Assembly: GCF_000341085.1 (NCBI RefSeq)
Contig: NZ_ANBA01000015.1
Coordinates: forward strand, 62,001-126,000
Source: Nocardiopsis ganjiahuensis DSM 45031
GTDB taxonomy: Bacteria > Actinomycetota > Actinomycetes > Streptosporangiales > Streptosporangiaceae
DNA: 64,000 bases
Direction of reading: 5' to 3'
Positions 26,242-34,785 of the stretch are shown piece by piece (position 1 is the stretch's first letter; the number at the start of each line of letters is the position of its first letter). Made by a program: the position numbers and the translations under genes. The notes under the pieces were generated by a model. The model did no database searches. It was not told the DNA's origin and worked only from the letters and a program-made list of their open reading frames with translations.

Positions 26242-26964
26242 CTAGGGGGTCGGGCCGTTCCACGTACCGCCCGGGCCGGGGTCCCGCCGGGTACCGGAGT
26301 CGCGCCCCTGCCGGAACTGCTGCCCGAGGACCCTGCCGTTCGTCTCGGCCTCGCGCCGGGCACGCCGCTCCGCCCGCGTCCTCCGTGCCTTGCGCACCGC
26401 CCACACCCCGAACACGATCAACAGCGGGAACACGATGATGATGAGCAGGGGCAGCAGGACGGCCAGCAGCGCGGTGACGACGCTGGCCAGGTCCTCCAGG
26501 ACGGAGGCCACGGGTGCGCCGACGCCCAGGGTGAGGGTGTTGATCACCGGCCGGGCCAGCGCCTTGGCCACATGGAAGAAGAAGGCGATGACCACGCCTG
26601 CGATCACCGCTCCCCAGGCGATCCCGTTCGAGGTGACCGCGGCTCCGGAGGCCTCACCGGTGATCTCGCTGAGGGCGATCGTGGAGGCCCCGGCACCGAA
26701 GGTGATCCCGCCCGAAGTGGGACGGATGACGGTCTGGACGACGTCGTTGATGCTGTCGACCGCGGGCACCTTGTCAGCCACGAGCTCCACGACGAGCAGC
26801 ACGCCGATGGTGACGAGGGTGGCGGGGTGCTCGAGCCATGTCCAGGTCGGCGACAACGGGATGAAGTCGGTGTAGCGGGCCAGTAACCCGACCACGAGGA
26901 GAGGGATGTAGGCGTTGAGCCCGGCGGCCGAGGCCAGACCGAGGCCCGTGAGGGAGGCGAGCAT
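26242..26964 (-). CDS. DUF4126 family membrane protein
   Basis: A 240-aa membrane protein with five or six hydrophobic helices. The family start LTGLGLASAAGLNAYIPLL and the internal DKVPAVDSINDVVQTVIRP block match DUF4126. The C-terminal 50 residues are strongly basic and then Gly/Arg-rich, probably cytoplasmic. The ATG at 26964 follows AAGGAG at good distance. It is transcribed on the minus strand between DUF2630 and the HAD phosphatase. Function unknown in the family. Confidence 0.85.
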   Translation of the reverse strand: MLASLTGLGLASAAGLNAYIPLLVVGLLARYTDFIPLSPTWTWLEHPATLVTIGVLLVVELVADKVPAVDSINDVVQTVIRPTSGGITFGAGASTIALSEITGEASGAAVTSNGIAWGAVIAGVVIAFFFHVAKALARPVINTLTLGVGAPVASVLEDLASVVTALLAVLLPLLIIIVFPLLIVFGVWAVRKARRTRAERRARREAETNGRVLGQQFRQGRDSGTRRDPGPGGTWNGPTP

Positions 26965-27078
26965 GGGGGCTCCTTCGCGCGTACAGGACAGGGGGCGGTA
27001 CCGGACCGGGAACACGGTCCGTCACCGCTCATGTGTGTTGACGCTCGGGAAGGGCCGGAAGTTTTCGCCTGCGAGGCC

Positions 27079-27324
27079 CTACTGCCGGTAGTTCTCGACC
27101 TCGGCGACCGGGCGGACCTCCGCCTCGTCCGGGTCCTGACCGAACTCACGGCGGGCCCGGCGCTGGCGGAGCAGGTCCCAGCACTGGTCGAGGGCCTCCT
27201 CGACCTCCTTCATGCGGCCGCGCTCCTGTGGTTCCAACCCTCCGGGGGCGGAGCGGAGCGCGTGCTCCTCGTCCATCAGACCGCGGATGGTCGTCATGAT
27301 GTCCTGCTCGGCGCTGTCGCTCAT
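27079..27324 (-). CDS. DUF2630 family protein
   Basis: An 81-aa soluble, charged, mostly helical protein with the near-invariant DUF2630 core: MDEEHALRSAPGGL followed by EVEEALDQCWDLLRQRRARR and PDEAEVRPV. The size is the normal size of this actinobacterial family. It sits alone between the LPXTG protein and DUF4126. The function of the family is not known. Confidence 0.92.
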   Translation of the reverse strand: MSDSAEQDIMTTIRGLMDEEHALRSAPGGLEPQERGRMKEVEEALDQCWDLLRQRRARREFGQDPDEAEVRPVAEVENYRQ

Positions 27325-27385
27325 ACCGCCATGGTCAGGGCGGCCCGGGGCCGGAGCAAGGGCTCCGGACCCGGGATTGCCGAGT

Positions 27386-28780
27386 TCACGCCGAACGTTT
27401 ACGCGAGACCGCGAAGGCGACGGCCGAGGCGCCGATGGCCGTGAGTCCGCCGATCACCAGGGCCGCGACGCCGGCACCGGTCACCGGGAGCTTCGGCCCG
27501 TCGGCCGGAGGCGCGGGCCTGGGCGGCACGGGATCGATGGGATCGGTGGGTGGAGAGGACGGGCTCGGGGAAACCGACGGTGACGGGCCGGGGCTGGGTG
27601 AGGCGGTCGGGCTCGGAGTCGCTGTGGGCGACGGGCTCGGGCTGGGCGACTCCGTCGGGGACGGGGTCGGGGACGGCGCGGGTGACGGGGTCGGGGTCGG
27701 GGACGACGTGGGCGTGGGCGACGGACTCGGTGTGGGTGTGGGCGACGGGCTCGGGCTGGGTGTGGGCGACGGGCTCGGGCTGGGTGTGGGCGACGGGCTC
27801 GGGCTGGGCGACTCCGTCGGGGACGGCGAGGGTGACGGGGACGGGGTCGGACTCGGTGTGGGTGACGGGGACGGTGACTCCGTCGGGGAAGGCGTCGGGC
27901 TCGGGGTCGGCGACTCCGTCGGGGTCGGGGACGGCGAGGGCTCAGGAGGACGGCAGTCGACGTGGACGTCGCCGAGGGTCATGTCGAACAGGGTCACCGG
28001 AGCTCCCACCGGGTTCCCGTCGGCGTCCTCCCCCTGGACGACCGCGGTGTAGTCGGTACGCGCGTGGCCGGTGTAGGGGTCGTCGACCTCGTAGACGTGC
28101 GAGATGGTGACGGTGACGTGCGCGTTGGTGACGCCGTCCCCGTAGTCGCCCGGGAAGTCGAGTTCCGTGACGGCGGTCCCGGGGGCGTTGGGCGCGGGCG
28201 CCTCGACCAGCTGTCCCAGGAACATGGGAGCGGTGGTCGAGTCCTGCACGATGACATCGGCGGGCGGGGCGCACTGCACCCGGTTGTTCCACGTGGAGAC
28301 GGTGAAGATCTGGTACCGGCCGTCCGGCTGCCTCGGCCCTCGTGTGATGAGGGAGGCCGCCCCGCCGACGGTGGGCGGAGGCACGTTCAAGGCGGTGAAG
28401 GCACCGTTGGCGTTGGTCATCGCCGATTCCGGGTCGGTGACGGCGTTCACCTCGGCGGTACCGGTGGCGGAGGTCAGGTTGCCGGAGATGTCCGAGCCGG
28501 GCCCGGTGCCGATGTCCCACTGCTCGTTGCCGTTTCCACTCACCTCCAGCTCGGTGAGCGTTCCGGAGACCGCGCCCGCGCCGTAGGCCGAGGCGTCCAG
28601 GGTGAGCTGTCCCCAGGTGCTGGACGCGTAGGGTGTGGCCTGCTGGGCGATGGCGTCCCGGGCGCTGAAGGCCGCGCCTGCCGTGACGGCTCCCGAGGCG
28701 AGCAGGACCGACGCCACCACGGCCACCCCTGCCTGCCGGACCGACGCGGCCCGTGTCACCGCTTCCCGTGTCGCCACCAC
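27386..28780 (-). CDS. LPXTG cell-wall-anchored surface protein with Pro-Ser-Thr stalk
   Basis: A 464-aa secreted protein. It has an N-terminal signal peptide (hydrophobic run about 17-38, AFSARD region), then a beta-rich globular domain (about 45-270) with choice-of-anchor-like [21 protein letters not shown] roughly 130-residue stalk of [13 protein letters not shown] repeats follows, then the sorting signal LPVTG, a hydrophobic helix and a basic tail ending SRKRSA. Sortase would attach it to peptidoglycan, the stalk holding the head outside the wall. The GTG at 28780 follows GGGGAG. No sortase gene is nearby. The ligand or adhesive role of the head is unknown. Confidence 0.88.
   Translation of the reverse strand: MVATREAVTRAASVRQAGVAVVASVLLASGAVTAGAAFSARDAIAQQATPYASSTWGQLTLDASAYGAGAVSGTLTELEVSGNGNEQWDIGTGPGSDISGNLTSATGTAEVNAVTDPESAMTNANGAFTALNVPPPTVGGAASLITRGPRQPDGRYQIFTVSTWNNRVQCAPPADVIVQDSTTAPMFLGQLVEAPAPNAPGTAVTELDFPGDYGDGVTNAHVTVTISHVYEVDDPYTGHARTDYTAVVQGEDADGNPVGAPVTLFDMTLGDVHVDCRPPEPSPSPTPTESPTPSPTPSPTESPSPSPTPSPTPSPSPSPSPTESPSPSPSPTPSPSPSPTPSPSPSPTPTPSPSPTPTSSPTPTPSPAPSPTPSPTESPSPSPSPTATPSPTASPSPGPSPSVSPSPSSPPTDPIDPVPPRPAPPADGPKLPVTGAGVAALVIGGLTAIGASAVAFAVSRKRSA
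27545..27950. repeat. Low-complexity repeats encoding the Pro-Ser-Thr stalk
   Basis: Degenerate short repeats of the GACGGGCTCGGGCTGGG type, one run repeated almost exactly at about 27730-27800. They encode PSPSPTPSP and TESPSPSP units and are prone to slippage and copy-number change. Confidence 0.85.
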
Positions 28781-29033
28781 GAACTCCCCACCCAGTGAAT
28801 AAACATGACTACTCAGGGCAACGTTACGGTTTTCGGTCCGGCGGAATCACGAGGCGCGAGGATCGCCTCGGGCAAGTTCCTGCCAACGCGGCCACAACCG
28901 GCCTCCGGCTGCACGGCGAACGGAGCGACCGTCCCCTGCCGTCTGGGAAACTTCTCGTACGGCCAGGTTGGTGACAAATCGTTCGCCGGGCGGCGGCCGT
29001 AGGGGCGGAATAGACCGCGAAGCTCCTCACTTG

Positions 29034-29052
29034 AATACCTTGAGGGGGTATT
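29034..29052. promoter_or_regulatory. CsoR-type operator
   Basis: AATACC (29034-29039) and GGTATT (29047-29052) form an inverted repeat around a G-rich centre. This is the ATACC...GGTAT architecture of CsoR operators. It lies immediately upstream of the csoR start, which implies autoregulation. Confidence 0.65.
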
Positions 29053-29055
29053 GTT

Positions 29056-29382
29056 ATGGCAGCTGAGCAGGAACGACACGGAGACGGTGGCATGGCGGCG
29101 AACCACGGTTACAGCAATGACAAACAGAGCCACATCAACCGGCTCCGTCGCATCGAGGGACAGATCCGCGGCCTCCAGCGCATGGTCGAGGACGACCAGT
29201 ACTGCATCGACATCCTCACCCAGACCTCCGCGGTCAACAAGGCGCTGCGCTCCTTCGCGCTGTCCATGCTCGACGAGCACCTCAAGCACTGCGTGGCGCA
29301 CGCCGTGGCCAACGGCGGCGACGAGGCCGACGAGAAGGTCCGCGAGGCCTCGGACGCGATCGCGCGACTGGTCCGTTCCTGA
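29056..29382 (+). CDS. csoR: Copper-sensing CsoR-family transcriptional repressor
   Basis: A 108-aa all-helical metal-sensitive repressor (DUF156). The Cu(I) ligand set Cys50 (DDQYCIDIL), His75 and Cys79 (DEHLKHC) is complete, and RRIEGQIRGLQRMV is the DNA-contacting helix. Two starts are possible: ATG 29056, which has GAGGGGG upstream inside the operator, or ATG 29092 with GGAG, giving 96 aa closer to typical length. The second start would place the operator about 40 bp upstream. No copper exporter or chaperone is adjacent, so the regulon is presumably elsewhere. When copper is low the protein would repress its own promoter. Confidence 0.9.
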   Translation: MAAEQERHGDGGMAANHGYSNDKQSHINRLRRIEGQIRGLQRMVEDDQYCIDILTQTSAVNKALRSFALSMLDEHLKHCVAHAVANGGDEADEKVREASDAIARLVRS

Positions 29383-29480
29383 CCGCCCCTGCTCCTGTTC
29401 CCCGCCACCGGCCGCCGCCCCTGGCTCCACGGCGCGCGGCCGAACCCGGCCGGCCCACGCAGCGGGCACCACACCGGGGC

Positions 29481-29486
29481 TAACGT
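29481..29486 (+). promoter_or_regulatory. -10 element TAACGT of a probable leaderless transcript
   Basis: TAACGT ends six bases before ATG 29493, which has no ribosome binding site. The layout is the same as at 17220 and 51150. Confidence 0.5.
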
Positions 29487-29492
29487 ACCGAC

Positions 29493-30161
29493 ATGCCCCC
29501 TGAACATCCCCCCGGCCCCGGAAAGGCCCAGGCCACCGAGGAGAACAGCCACGCCCGCGCGCTGGAGCGCCGCCTGGCCCTGCCGGTACTGGTCTGCGCG
29601 CTGGTCTCCGTCCCCGCCGTCTTCCTCGACATGTGGGGCGAGGGGCTGTGGGCCGAGATCGGGAACCGGACCAACTGGCTGGCCGGCCTGGTCCTGTGGG
29701 CGGAGTGGATCCTGCTCATCGCGCTGGCCGAGGACAAGCTCGGGTGGCTGCGCACCCACAAGTGGAGCACCTTCGTCGCCGCGGTGACCCTGCCCGCCGT
29801 CGTCTTCGCGCTCGGCCCGGCCCAGGTCCTGCGCCTGGTCCGGGCAGCCGGAACCCTGCGCCTGCTGCGTGTCACCCGGATCATCGAGGCCGGCGGGGTC
29901 CTGCGGCGCCGCATGGGGCTGACCGGGACACGCGGAACGGTGGTGGCCGTGGCCACCACCGTTCTGTCGGCCGTGTTCGTCACGGCGGTCCTGCTCAACC
30001 CGGACTCCCCCAGTCGGCGCTTCCTCGCCGGCCTGCCGAAGAGCTTCGAGCTCTGGCAGGTCGCGCTGGCGCTGGGACTGGTCGGAGCGGCGACCGCGCT
30101 CATCCTGTACCTGAGGCGCAGGGGCGCGGGCCGGACCGGGCGGGATCAGTCCTCGCCGTAG
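29493..30161 (+). CDS. Voltage-sensor-like membrane protein without a pore
   Basis: A 222-aa membrane protein. After a polar N-terminus it has four closely spaced helices. The fourth region, VLRLVRAAGTLRLLRVTR (about 110-127), has arginines every three to four residues like the S4 helix of voltage-gated channels. A fifth and sixth hydrophobic helix follow, but no pore loop or selectivity filter (no TVGYG-like motif) is seen. It may be an ion-channel relative, a proton-channel-like voltage sensor, or an unrelated membrane protein. The 3' end overlaps the convergent NADH dehydrogenase by 16 bp. Confidence 0.75.
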   Translation: MPPEHPPGPGKAQATEENSHARALERRLALPVLVCALVSVPAVFLDMWGEGLWAEIGNRTNWLAGLVLWAEWILLIALAEDKLGWLRTHKWSTFVAAVTLPAVVFALGPAQVLRLVRAAGTLRLLRVTRIIEAGGVLRRRMGLTGTRGTVVAVATTVLSAVFVTAVLLNPDSPSRRFLAGLPKSFELWQVALALGLVGAATALILYLRRRGAGRTGRDQSSP

Positions 30162-31522
30162 CGCTCCCGTTCGTTGTCGAGCAGCCGGGCACCCTCCGTG
30201 CGGGAGGCTTTCTGGTCCAGGTAGTCGACGGTCTCGTTGGCCACGAACGACGACGGCCGGCCCTCGTCGGCGAACCCCATCCGGGAGACCTCTCCCCCGG
30301 TGAAGGCGCGGATGCCCCAGTTGGCGGCGATGCGCGCCCGCGCCGTCGGGGACGGCACCGACAGCATGTGGTAGCCGCGGGTGGCGGCCAGCGCGGGCAG
30401 GCCGCTCAGGTCGAACTGCATGATCCTGGCCAGCGCGTCCTTGCCGCTCAGGTCCACCACCAGGCCCATGTCCTTGTGCCTGAACTCCTTCAGCGGCCTG
30501 CCGAGCACCGAGTTGACCACGTTCTGCGCGACGGTGGCGGCCTGCCTGGTCGCGTACTGGGCCGTGGGCGGGCAGTAGGCGCTGTCGGCGTGGGAGAGGT
30601 TGGGCACGGCCGCGGCGTCGCCGATCGCGAACACGTCGGGCTGCCCGGGGACCGCCAGGTCCGCGCCGACCTCCAGGCGGCCGCGCTGGGTCGGTTTCCC
30701 GAGGGTCTCCATCAGCGGGCTGGGTGAGACCCCGGCGGTCCAGATGAGGGTGCGGCAGGGCAGCGCGCGCCCGTCGGTGAGGACCACCTTGTCCGCGGTC
30801 ACCTCCCGGACGCTCACCTTCAACTTGACCTCGATGCCCAGGCCGCGGAGCAGGTCGAGGGCCTTGCGGCCGAGCCGGTCGCCGAGTTCGGGCAGCACCT
30901 TGGGCGCGATGTCCACCAGGTGCCAGCGGATGACCGAGCGCAGCTCGGGGTAGCGCTTGGCGGCCTCCTCGCACAGGCGCATCAGCGAGGCCGCGGTCTC
31001 CACTCCGGTGTAGCCGCCGCCGACGACGATGAACCGGCAGCGCTCCTCGCGCTCGACCGGGTCACGTGAGTCGTTGGCCAGCTCCAGCTGCGCCAGCACG
31101 TGGTCGCGCAGCAGGACCGCTTCGGCCAGGGTCTTGGCGCCGTAGGCGTGCTGGGTGAGCCCGGGGATGTCGAACTCCCTGGTGAGCGCACCCGGTGCGA
31201 GCACGAGCCGGTCGTACCGGCAGGGCGCGAGTTCACCGGTGGGCCTGCGCACGACAACCGTGCGGTCCCTGGTGTCCACCCCGACCGCGTGCCCGGGCAC
31301 CAGGCGGGTCTTGCGGGTGAGCCGGTGCACCGACATGGCGACCGACTGCGGGGTCAGAAGTCCCGAGGCCACCTGGGGCAGCAGGGGACTGTAGAGCATG
31401 TAGTCGTTCGGTGCGATCAGCGCGATGTCCGCCGCACCGTTGGGGATTCGCCGTTCGAGGTGACGCAGGGTGTGGAGTCCACCGAAACCCGCGCCGACCA
31501 CCACGATCCGAGGCCGAGACAT
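30146..31522 (-). CDS. ndh: Type II NADH:quinone oxidoreductase-like FAD enzyme
   Basis: A 458-aa two-dinucleotide-binding flavoprotein. The FAD motif is VVVGAGFGGLHT (residues 7-18), the NAD motif VVGGGYTGVETAASL (about 165-180), and the terminal FAD motif DVFAIGDAAAVP (about 295). The C-terminal 100 residues are amphipathic, as in NDH-2 enzymes that sit on the inner face of the membrane and reduce menaquinone without proton pumping. The ATG at 31522 follows AAGGAG. A carotenoid- or sulfide-quinone-type relative cannot be excluded, but the length and motif spacing fit NDH-2. Confidence 0.85.
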   Translation of the reverse strand: MSRPRIVVVGAGFGGLHTLRHLERRIPNGAADIALIAPNDYMLYSPLLPQVASGLLTPQSVAMSVHRLTRKTRLVPGHAVGVDTRDRTVVVRRPTGELAPCRYDRLVLAPGALTREFDIPGLTQHAYGAKTLAEAVLLRDHVLAQLELANDSRDPVEREERCRFIVVGGGYTGVETAASLMRLCEEAAKRYPELRSVIRWHLVDIAPKVLPELGDRLGRKALDLLRGLGIEVKLKVSVREVTADKVVLTDGRALPCRTLIWTAGVSPSPLMETLGKPTQRGRLEVGADLAVPGQPDVFAIGDAAAVPNLSHADSAYCPPTAQYATRQAATVAQNVVNSVLGRPLKEFRHKDMGLVVDLSGKDALARIMQFDLSGLPALAATRGYHMLSVPSPTARARIAANWGIRAFTGGEVSRMGFADEGRPSSFVANETVDYLDQKASRTEGARLLDNERERYGED

Positions 31523-31826
31523 ATGTACACCGCTCCTTCTCCGTGTCGGGGGCGGGACGTCCTTCGCGTCTGGGGGCCGTCGGACGCGGGCGTACCCACT
31601 TCACCGCTGCCGAATGTACGGGCGGCGGAACTAATTCGAGACGCTCCCACGCGAGTCGTTCCGGGGTCTTTGTCAGCCATTGGCCGACGAGCCGAAAAGC
31701 CATACGGGGTCTTCACGGTGACAACACCCGCCTTTGGTCTCTTCGGACCGAGACTGGGTAACTGTGTGTGGTCATGCATAAACGGAACGTGCTGACCCGT
31801 GTCGCAGAGAGGGGCAAGGAACGCGT
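31523..31826. promoter_or_regulatory. Divergent promoter region of ndh and the acidic secreted protein
   Basis: A 304-bp gap without a gene. It contains the inverted repeat GTCTC...GAGAC (about 31737-31754) and AT-richer patches around 31630 and 31780. No firm -35/-10 assignment is possible. Confidence 0.4.
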
Positions 31827-32261
31827 ATGCGTGCGTTCACCAGGATCGCCGCCACCACGGTGCTGGCCGGAGGACTGACCATGTTCTGTGCGGGGTCGGC
31901 TCTCGCCGACCCGTCGGACGAGGTCACCAAGCCCGTGGAAGAGGTCGCCGGCACCACCGGGAACCTCTCTCCCGAGGCGGAGGCCCTGCTCGAGAACCCT
32001 CAGGTCCAGGAGATCCTGGCCAACGAGGACGCCGTCGAGCTGCTCAGCGATCCCGAAGCCCTGGAGGCGCTCCAGGCGCTGCTGGAGCTCGAGGATCCGC
32101 TGGGAGCCCTCGAGGAACTCGACCTCCCGGTCGCCACTGGCGACCTTCCCGCGGACACCGGCGACGTGACCGGTGAGCTGCCGGTCGACGACGTCGACGC
32201 CGGGGACGTCACCCAGCCGGTGGACGACGTCGTCGGCGGTCTCGGGGGCGGCCTCCCGTAG
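31827..32261 (+). CDS. Small acidic secreted protein
   Basis: A 144-aa protein with a Sec signal peptide (RAFTRIAATT basic head, hydrophobic core, probable cleavage after Ala-Leu-Ala before Asp-Pro). The mature part is very acidic with helical segments (LSPEAEALLENPQVQEIL, EALEALQALLELEDP) and a Gly/Asp/Val-rich tail ending VVGGLGGGLP. There are no cysteines or catalytic motifs. The ATG follows AAGGAA. A strong double hairpin ends the transcript. Family not recognised; calcium or cation binding is possible from the composition but unproven. Confidence 0.78.
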   Translation: MRAFTRIAATTVLAGGLTMFCAGSALADPSDEVTKPVEEVAGTTGNLSPEAEALLENPQVQEILANEDAVELLSDPEALEALQALLELEDPLGALEELDLPVATGDLPADTGDVTGELPVDDVDAGDVTQPVDDVVGGLGGGLP

Positions 32262-32274
32262 GGGTCGGGCCGCC

Positions 32275-32336
32275 CCGGTCCCCCTGCGGGGACCGGAGGA
32301 GCCGAACGGAAGGGGCGGGTACTGCACCCGCCCTTT
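32275..32336 (+). terminator. Tandem terminator hairpins
   Basis: The first stem is CCGGTCCCC (32275-32283) with GGGGACCGG (32288-32296). The second is GGGCGGGT (32313-32320) with ACCCGCCC (32326-32333), followed by TTT. They lie between convergent genes and can serve both. Confidence 0.75.
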
Positions 32337-32391
32337 CCCGTGTCCCGGTCGGGCCGGCGCCCGGCCGGGCCGAACCGCGTTCCACGGAAGA

Positions 32392-33018
32392 TCAGGTCGG
32401 CGTCGGCGCGGGTTCCCCCGACGGGTCCCCGGCCGGGTCCTCGGCGAGCAGGGCGGCGGAGCCCATCCGCAGCAGCAGGGCGGCCATGTCGCCCCGGGGG
32501 AGCGCGCCCCGGCTGTGCGGGGTGGAGTTGAGCAGACCGAACGCGGCGTGCACCGACGCACGCAGGGCGGCGCGCGGGACACCGGGACGGAGCTCGGCCA
32601 GGACGTTGACCCACTCCTCCACGTAGCCGCGCTGGAGGCGGCGGACCCGGCCGCGGTCCTCGTCAGTGAGGTTGCCCAGCTCGCGGTCGTGCACGGTGAT
32701 CAGGTCGGGTTCGTCCAGGGAGAACTCGATGTGCCCGCGCAGCAGGGCTTCGAGGGCCGCCTCCGGCCCGTCCGAGCGGGCGACCAGCTCACGCCCCCGC
32801 CGGGAGAGGCGGTCGCTGACGTCCACGAGAACCGCGCCGAGCAGTGCCTCCTTGCCGGGAAAGTGCCGGTAGAGCGCCGGTCCGGTGGTGCCCACGGCGC
32901 GCCCGAGGTCGTCGATGGTCACCCCCCGGTAGCCGTGCGCCGCGAAGAGCCGGGCCGCCGCGCCCAGGATCGCCGTCCGCCGTTCACCCGCGGGCCTGCC
33001 GTTCGGTCTCGTCCCCAT
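32392..33018 (-). CDS. TetR family regulator of the acyl-CoA carboxylase operon
   Basis: A 208-aa TetR-type repressor. The N-terminal HTH is ILGAAARLFAAHGYRGVTI through GTTGPALYRHFPGKEAL (residues 17-60). The C-terminal ligand domain resembles the TetR_C domains found beside acyl-CoA metabolism genes. The ATG at 33018 follows GGAAGG. It is divergent from the carboxylase operon, and two palindromes of the same TGTTAGT half-site lie between them, so it very likely represses the operon (and itself) until an acyl-CoA or acid ligand binds. The ligand is inferred from the operon content. Confidence 0.9.
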   Translation of the reverse strand: MGTRPNGRPAGERRTAILGAAARLFAAHGYRGVTIDDLGRAVGTTGPALYRHFPGKEALLGAVLVDVSDRLSRRGRELVARSDGPEAALEALLRGHIEFSLDEPDLITVHDRELGNLTDEDRGRVRRLQRGYVEEWVNVLAELRPGVPRAALRASVHAAFGLLNSTPHSRGALPRGDMAALLLRMGSAALLAEDPAGDPSGEPAPTPT

Positions 33019-33087
33019 TCGTCCGCCTTCCGCCGCCTCGCCCGGGGCCGCCTTCCGTGGCCCGCGCCGCCCCGGCCCTGGACACCC

Positions 33088-33107
33088 ATGTTAGTAGTTA
33101 CTAACAT
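33088..33107. promoter_or_regulatory. TetR operator 1
   Basis: ATGTTAGTAGTTACTAACAT is a perfect palindrome with nine-base arms around a central GT. It lies 45 bp before the carboxylase start and 70 bp before the TetR start. Confidence 0.8.
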
Positions 33108-33113
33108 CACCGT

Positions 33114-33131
33114 TGTTAGTGAGCATTAACA
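33114..33131. promoter_or_regulatory. TetR operator 2
   Basis: TGTTAGTGAGCATTAACA repeats the TGTTAGT half-site with an imperfect opposite arm. The centre is 25 bp from operator 1. It overlaps the expected start of the carboxylase transcript. Confidence 0.7.
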
Positions 33132-33151
33132 TCCCTCCACGAGAGGACACC

Positions 33152-34777
33152 ATGAGCAGGGCACCTGTGCTCGGTTCGGCGGTCGACACCGCCGGGCCCG
33201 CGTTCGCCGCCAACGACGCCGCGAACCGCGCGCTCGCGCTGGAGCTGCGGGAACGGATCGCTACCGCGGCCCTCGGCGGCCCCGAGAAGACCCGAGCGCG
33301 CCACGTCGAGCGCGGCAAGCTCCTCCCCCGCGACCGCGTCGACCTCCTCCTCGACCCCGGTTCACCGTTCCTGGAGATCGCCCCGCTGGCCGCCTACGGC
33401 CTCTACGGCGAGGACGGCCAGGACGCCCCCGGCGCCGGGATGATCGCCGGGATCGGCCGTGTGGCCGGACGGGCGACGGTGGTGGTCGCCAACGACGCCA
33501 CCGTCAAGGGCGGCAGCTACTACCCGATGACGGTCAAGAAGCACCTGCGCGCCCAGGAGGTGGCTCTGCACAACCGCCTCCCCTGCGTCTACCTGGCCGA
33601 CTCCGGCGGCGCCTTCCTGCCCATGCAGGACGACGTCTTCCCCGACCGCGAGCACTTCGGCCGCATCTTCTACAACCAGGCCACCATGTCGCGCGCGGGC
33701 ATCCCGCAGATCGCCGCGGTCCTGGGTTCGTGCACCGCCGGCGGCGCCTACGTCCCGGCGATGAGCGACGAGGCGGTGATCGTCCGCGAGCAGGGCACGA
33801 TCTTCCTCGGCGGCCCGCCCCTGGTGAAGGCCGCCACCGGCGAGGTCGTCACCGCCGAGGACCTGGGCGGCGGCGACCTGCACTCGCGGGTCTCCGGGGT
33901 CACCGACCACCTCGCCGACGACGACGCCGACGCGCTCGCCAAGGTGCGCCGGATCGCCGACACCATCGGCCCGCAGGACCCCCCGGCCTGGGAGGTGCGT
34001 GAGCCGCGCCCGCCCCTGCTGGACCCCGAGGAGCTCTACGGGGTGGTCCCGGCCGACACCCGCACCCCCTACGACGTGCGCGAGGTCATCGGCCGGATCG
34101 TCGACGGCAGCGAGTTCACGGAGTTCAAGTCCGAGTACGGCACCACCCTGGTCACCGGGTTCGCCCACATCAACGGCCACCCGGTCGGGATCATCGCCAA
34201 CAACGGCATCCTGTTCGCCGAGTCCGCGCTCAAGGGCGCGCACTTCATCGAACTCTGCGACCGCCGCTCCATCCCGCTGGTGTTCCTGCAGAACATCTCC
34301 GGGTTCATGGTCGGCCGCGCCTACGAGGCGGGCGGCATCGCCAAACACGGCGCCAAGATGGTCACCGCCGTGGCCTGCGCGCGGGTCCCCAAGTTCACCG
34401 TGGTGGTCGGCGGGTCCTTCGGCGCCGGCAACTACTCGATGTGCGGCCGCGCCTACTCGCCCCGGTTCCTGTGGATGTGGCCCAACGCCCGTATCTCCGT
34501 CATGGGCGGTGAACAGGCGGCGTCGGTGCTCTCCACCGTCCGCCGCGACCAGAAGGAACTGCGCGGGGAGGAGTGGTCGGCCGAGGACGAGGAGGCCTTC
34601 AAGGCACCCATCCGCGACCAGTACGAGGCCCAGGGCAGCCCGTACTACTCCACCGCCCGCCTGTGGGACGACGGGGTCATCGACCCCGCCGACACCCGCG
34701 ACGTGCTCGCCATGGCCCTGTCCGCCGCCCGCCACGCGCCCCTGGACCCGGTGGGCTACGGCGTCTTCCGGATGTGA
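33152..34777 (+). CDS. Acyl-CoA carboxylase carboxyltransferase (beta) subunit, MCC-like
   Basis: A 541-aa biotin-dependent carboxyltransferase with both crotonase-like halves. [57 protein letters not shown] and the C-terminal [16 protein letters not shown] with [13 protein letters not shown] match 3-methylcrotonyl-CoA carboxylase beta subunits better than propionyl-CoA ones. It transfers the carboxyl group from biotin to a branched enoyl-CoA. The ATG at 33152 follows GAGAGGA. It is the first gene of a three-gene operon with the biotin carboxylase subunit and an acyl-CoA dehydrogenase, an arrangement for leucine (isovaleryl-CoA) or related branched acyl-CoA breakdown. Confidence 0.92.
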   Translation: MSRAPVLGSAVDTAGPAFAANDAANRALALELRERIATAALGGPEKTRARHVERGKLLPRDRVDLLLDPGSPFLEIAPLAAYGLYGEDGQDAPGAGMIAGIGRVAGRATVVVANDATVKGGSYYPMTVKKHLRAQEVALHNRLPCVYLADSGGAFLPMQDDVFPDREHFGRIFYNQATMSRAGIPQIAAVLGSCTAGGAYVPAMSDEAVIVREQGTIFLGGPPLVKAATGEVVTAEDLGGGDLHSRVSGVTDHLADDDADALAKVRRIADTIGPQDPPAWEVREPRPPLLDPEELYGVVPADTRTPYDVREVIGRIVDGSEFTEFKSEYGTTLVTGFAHINGHPVGIIANNGILFAESALKGAHFIELCDRRSIPLVFLQNISGFMVGRAYEAGGIAKHGAKMVTAVACARVPKFTVVVGGSFGAGNYSMCGRAYSPRFLWMWPNARISVMGGEQAASVLSTVRRDQKELRGEEWSAEDEEAFKAPIRDQYEAQGSPYYSTARLWDDGVIDPADTRDVLAMALSAARHAPLDPVGYGVFRM

Positions 34778-34785
34778 GGAACCCC

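Noticed and set aside
27545-27950. Regular short repeats suggestive of a CRISPR-like array
   Set aside because: They are in frame, encode Pro-Ser-Thr stalk repeats of an LPXTG protein, and have no unique spacers. No CRISPR array was seen anywhere in the window.
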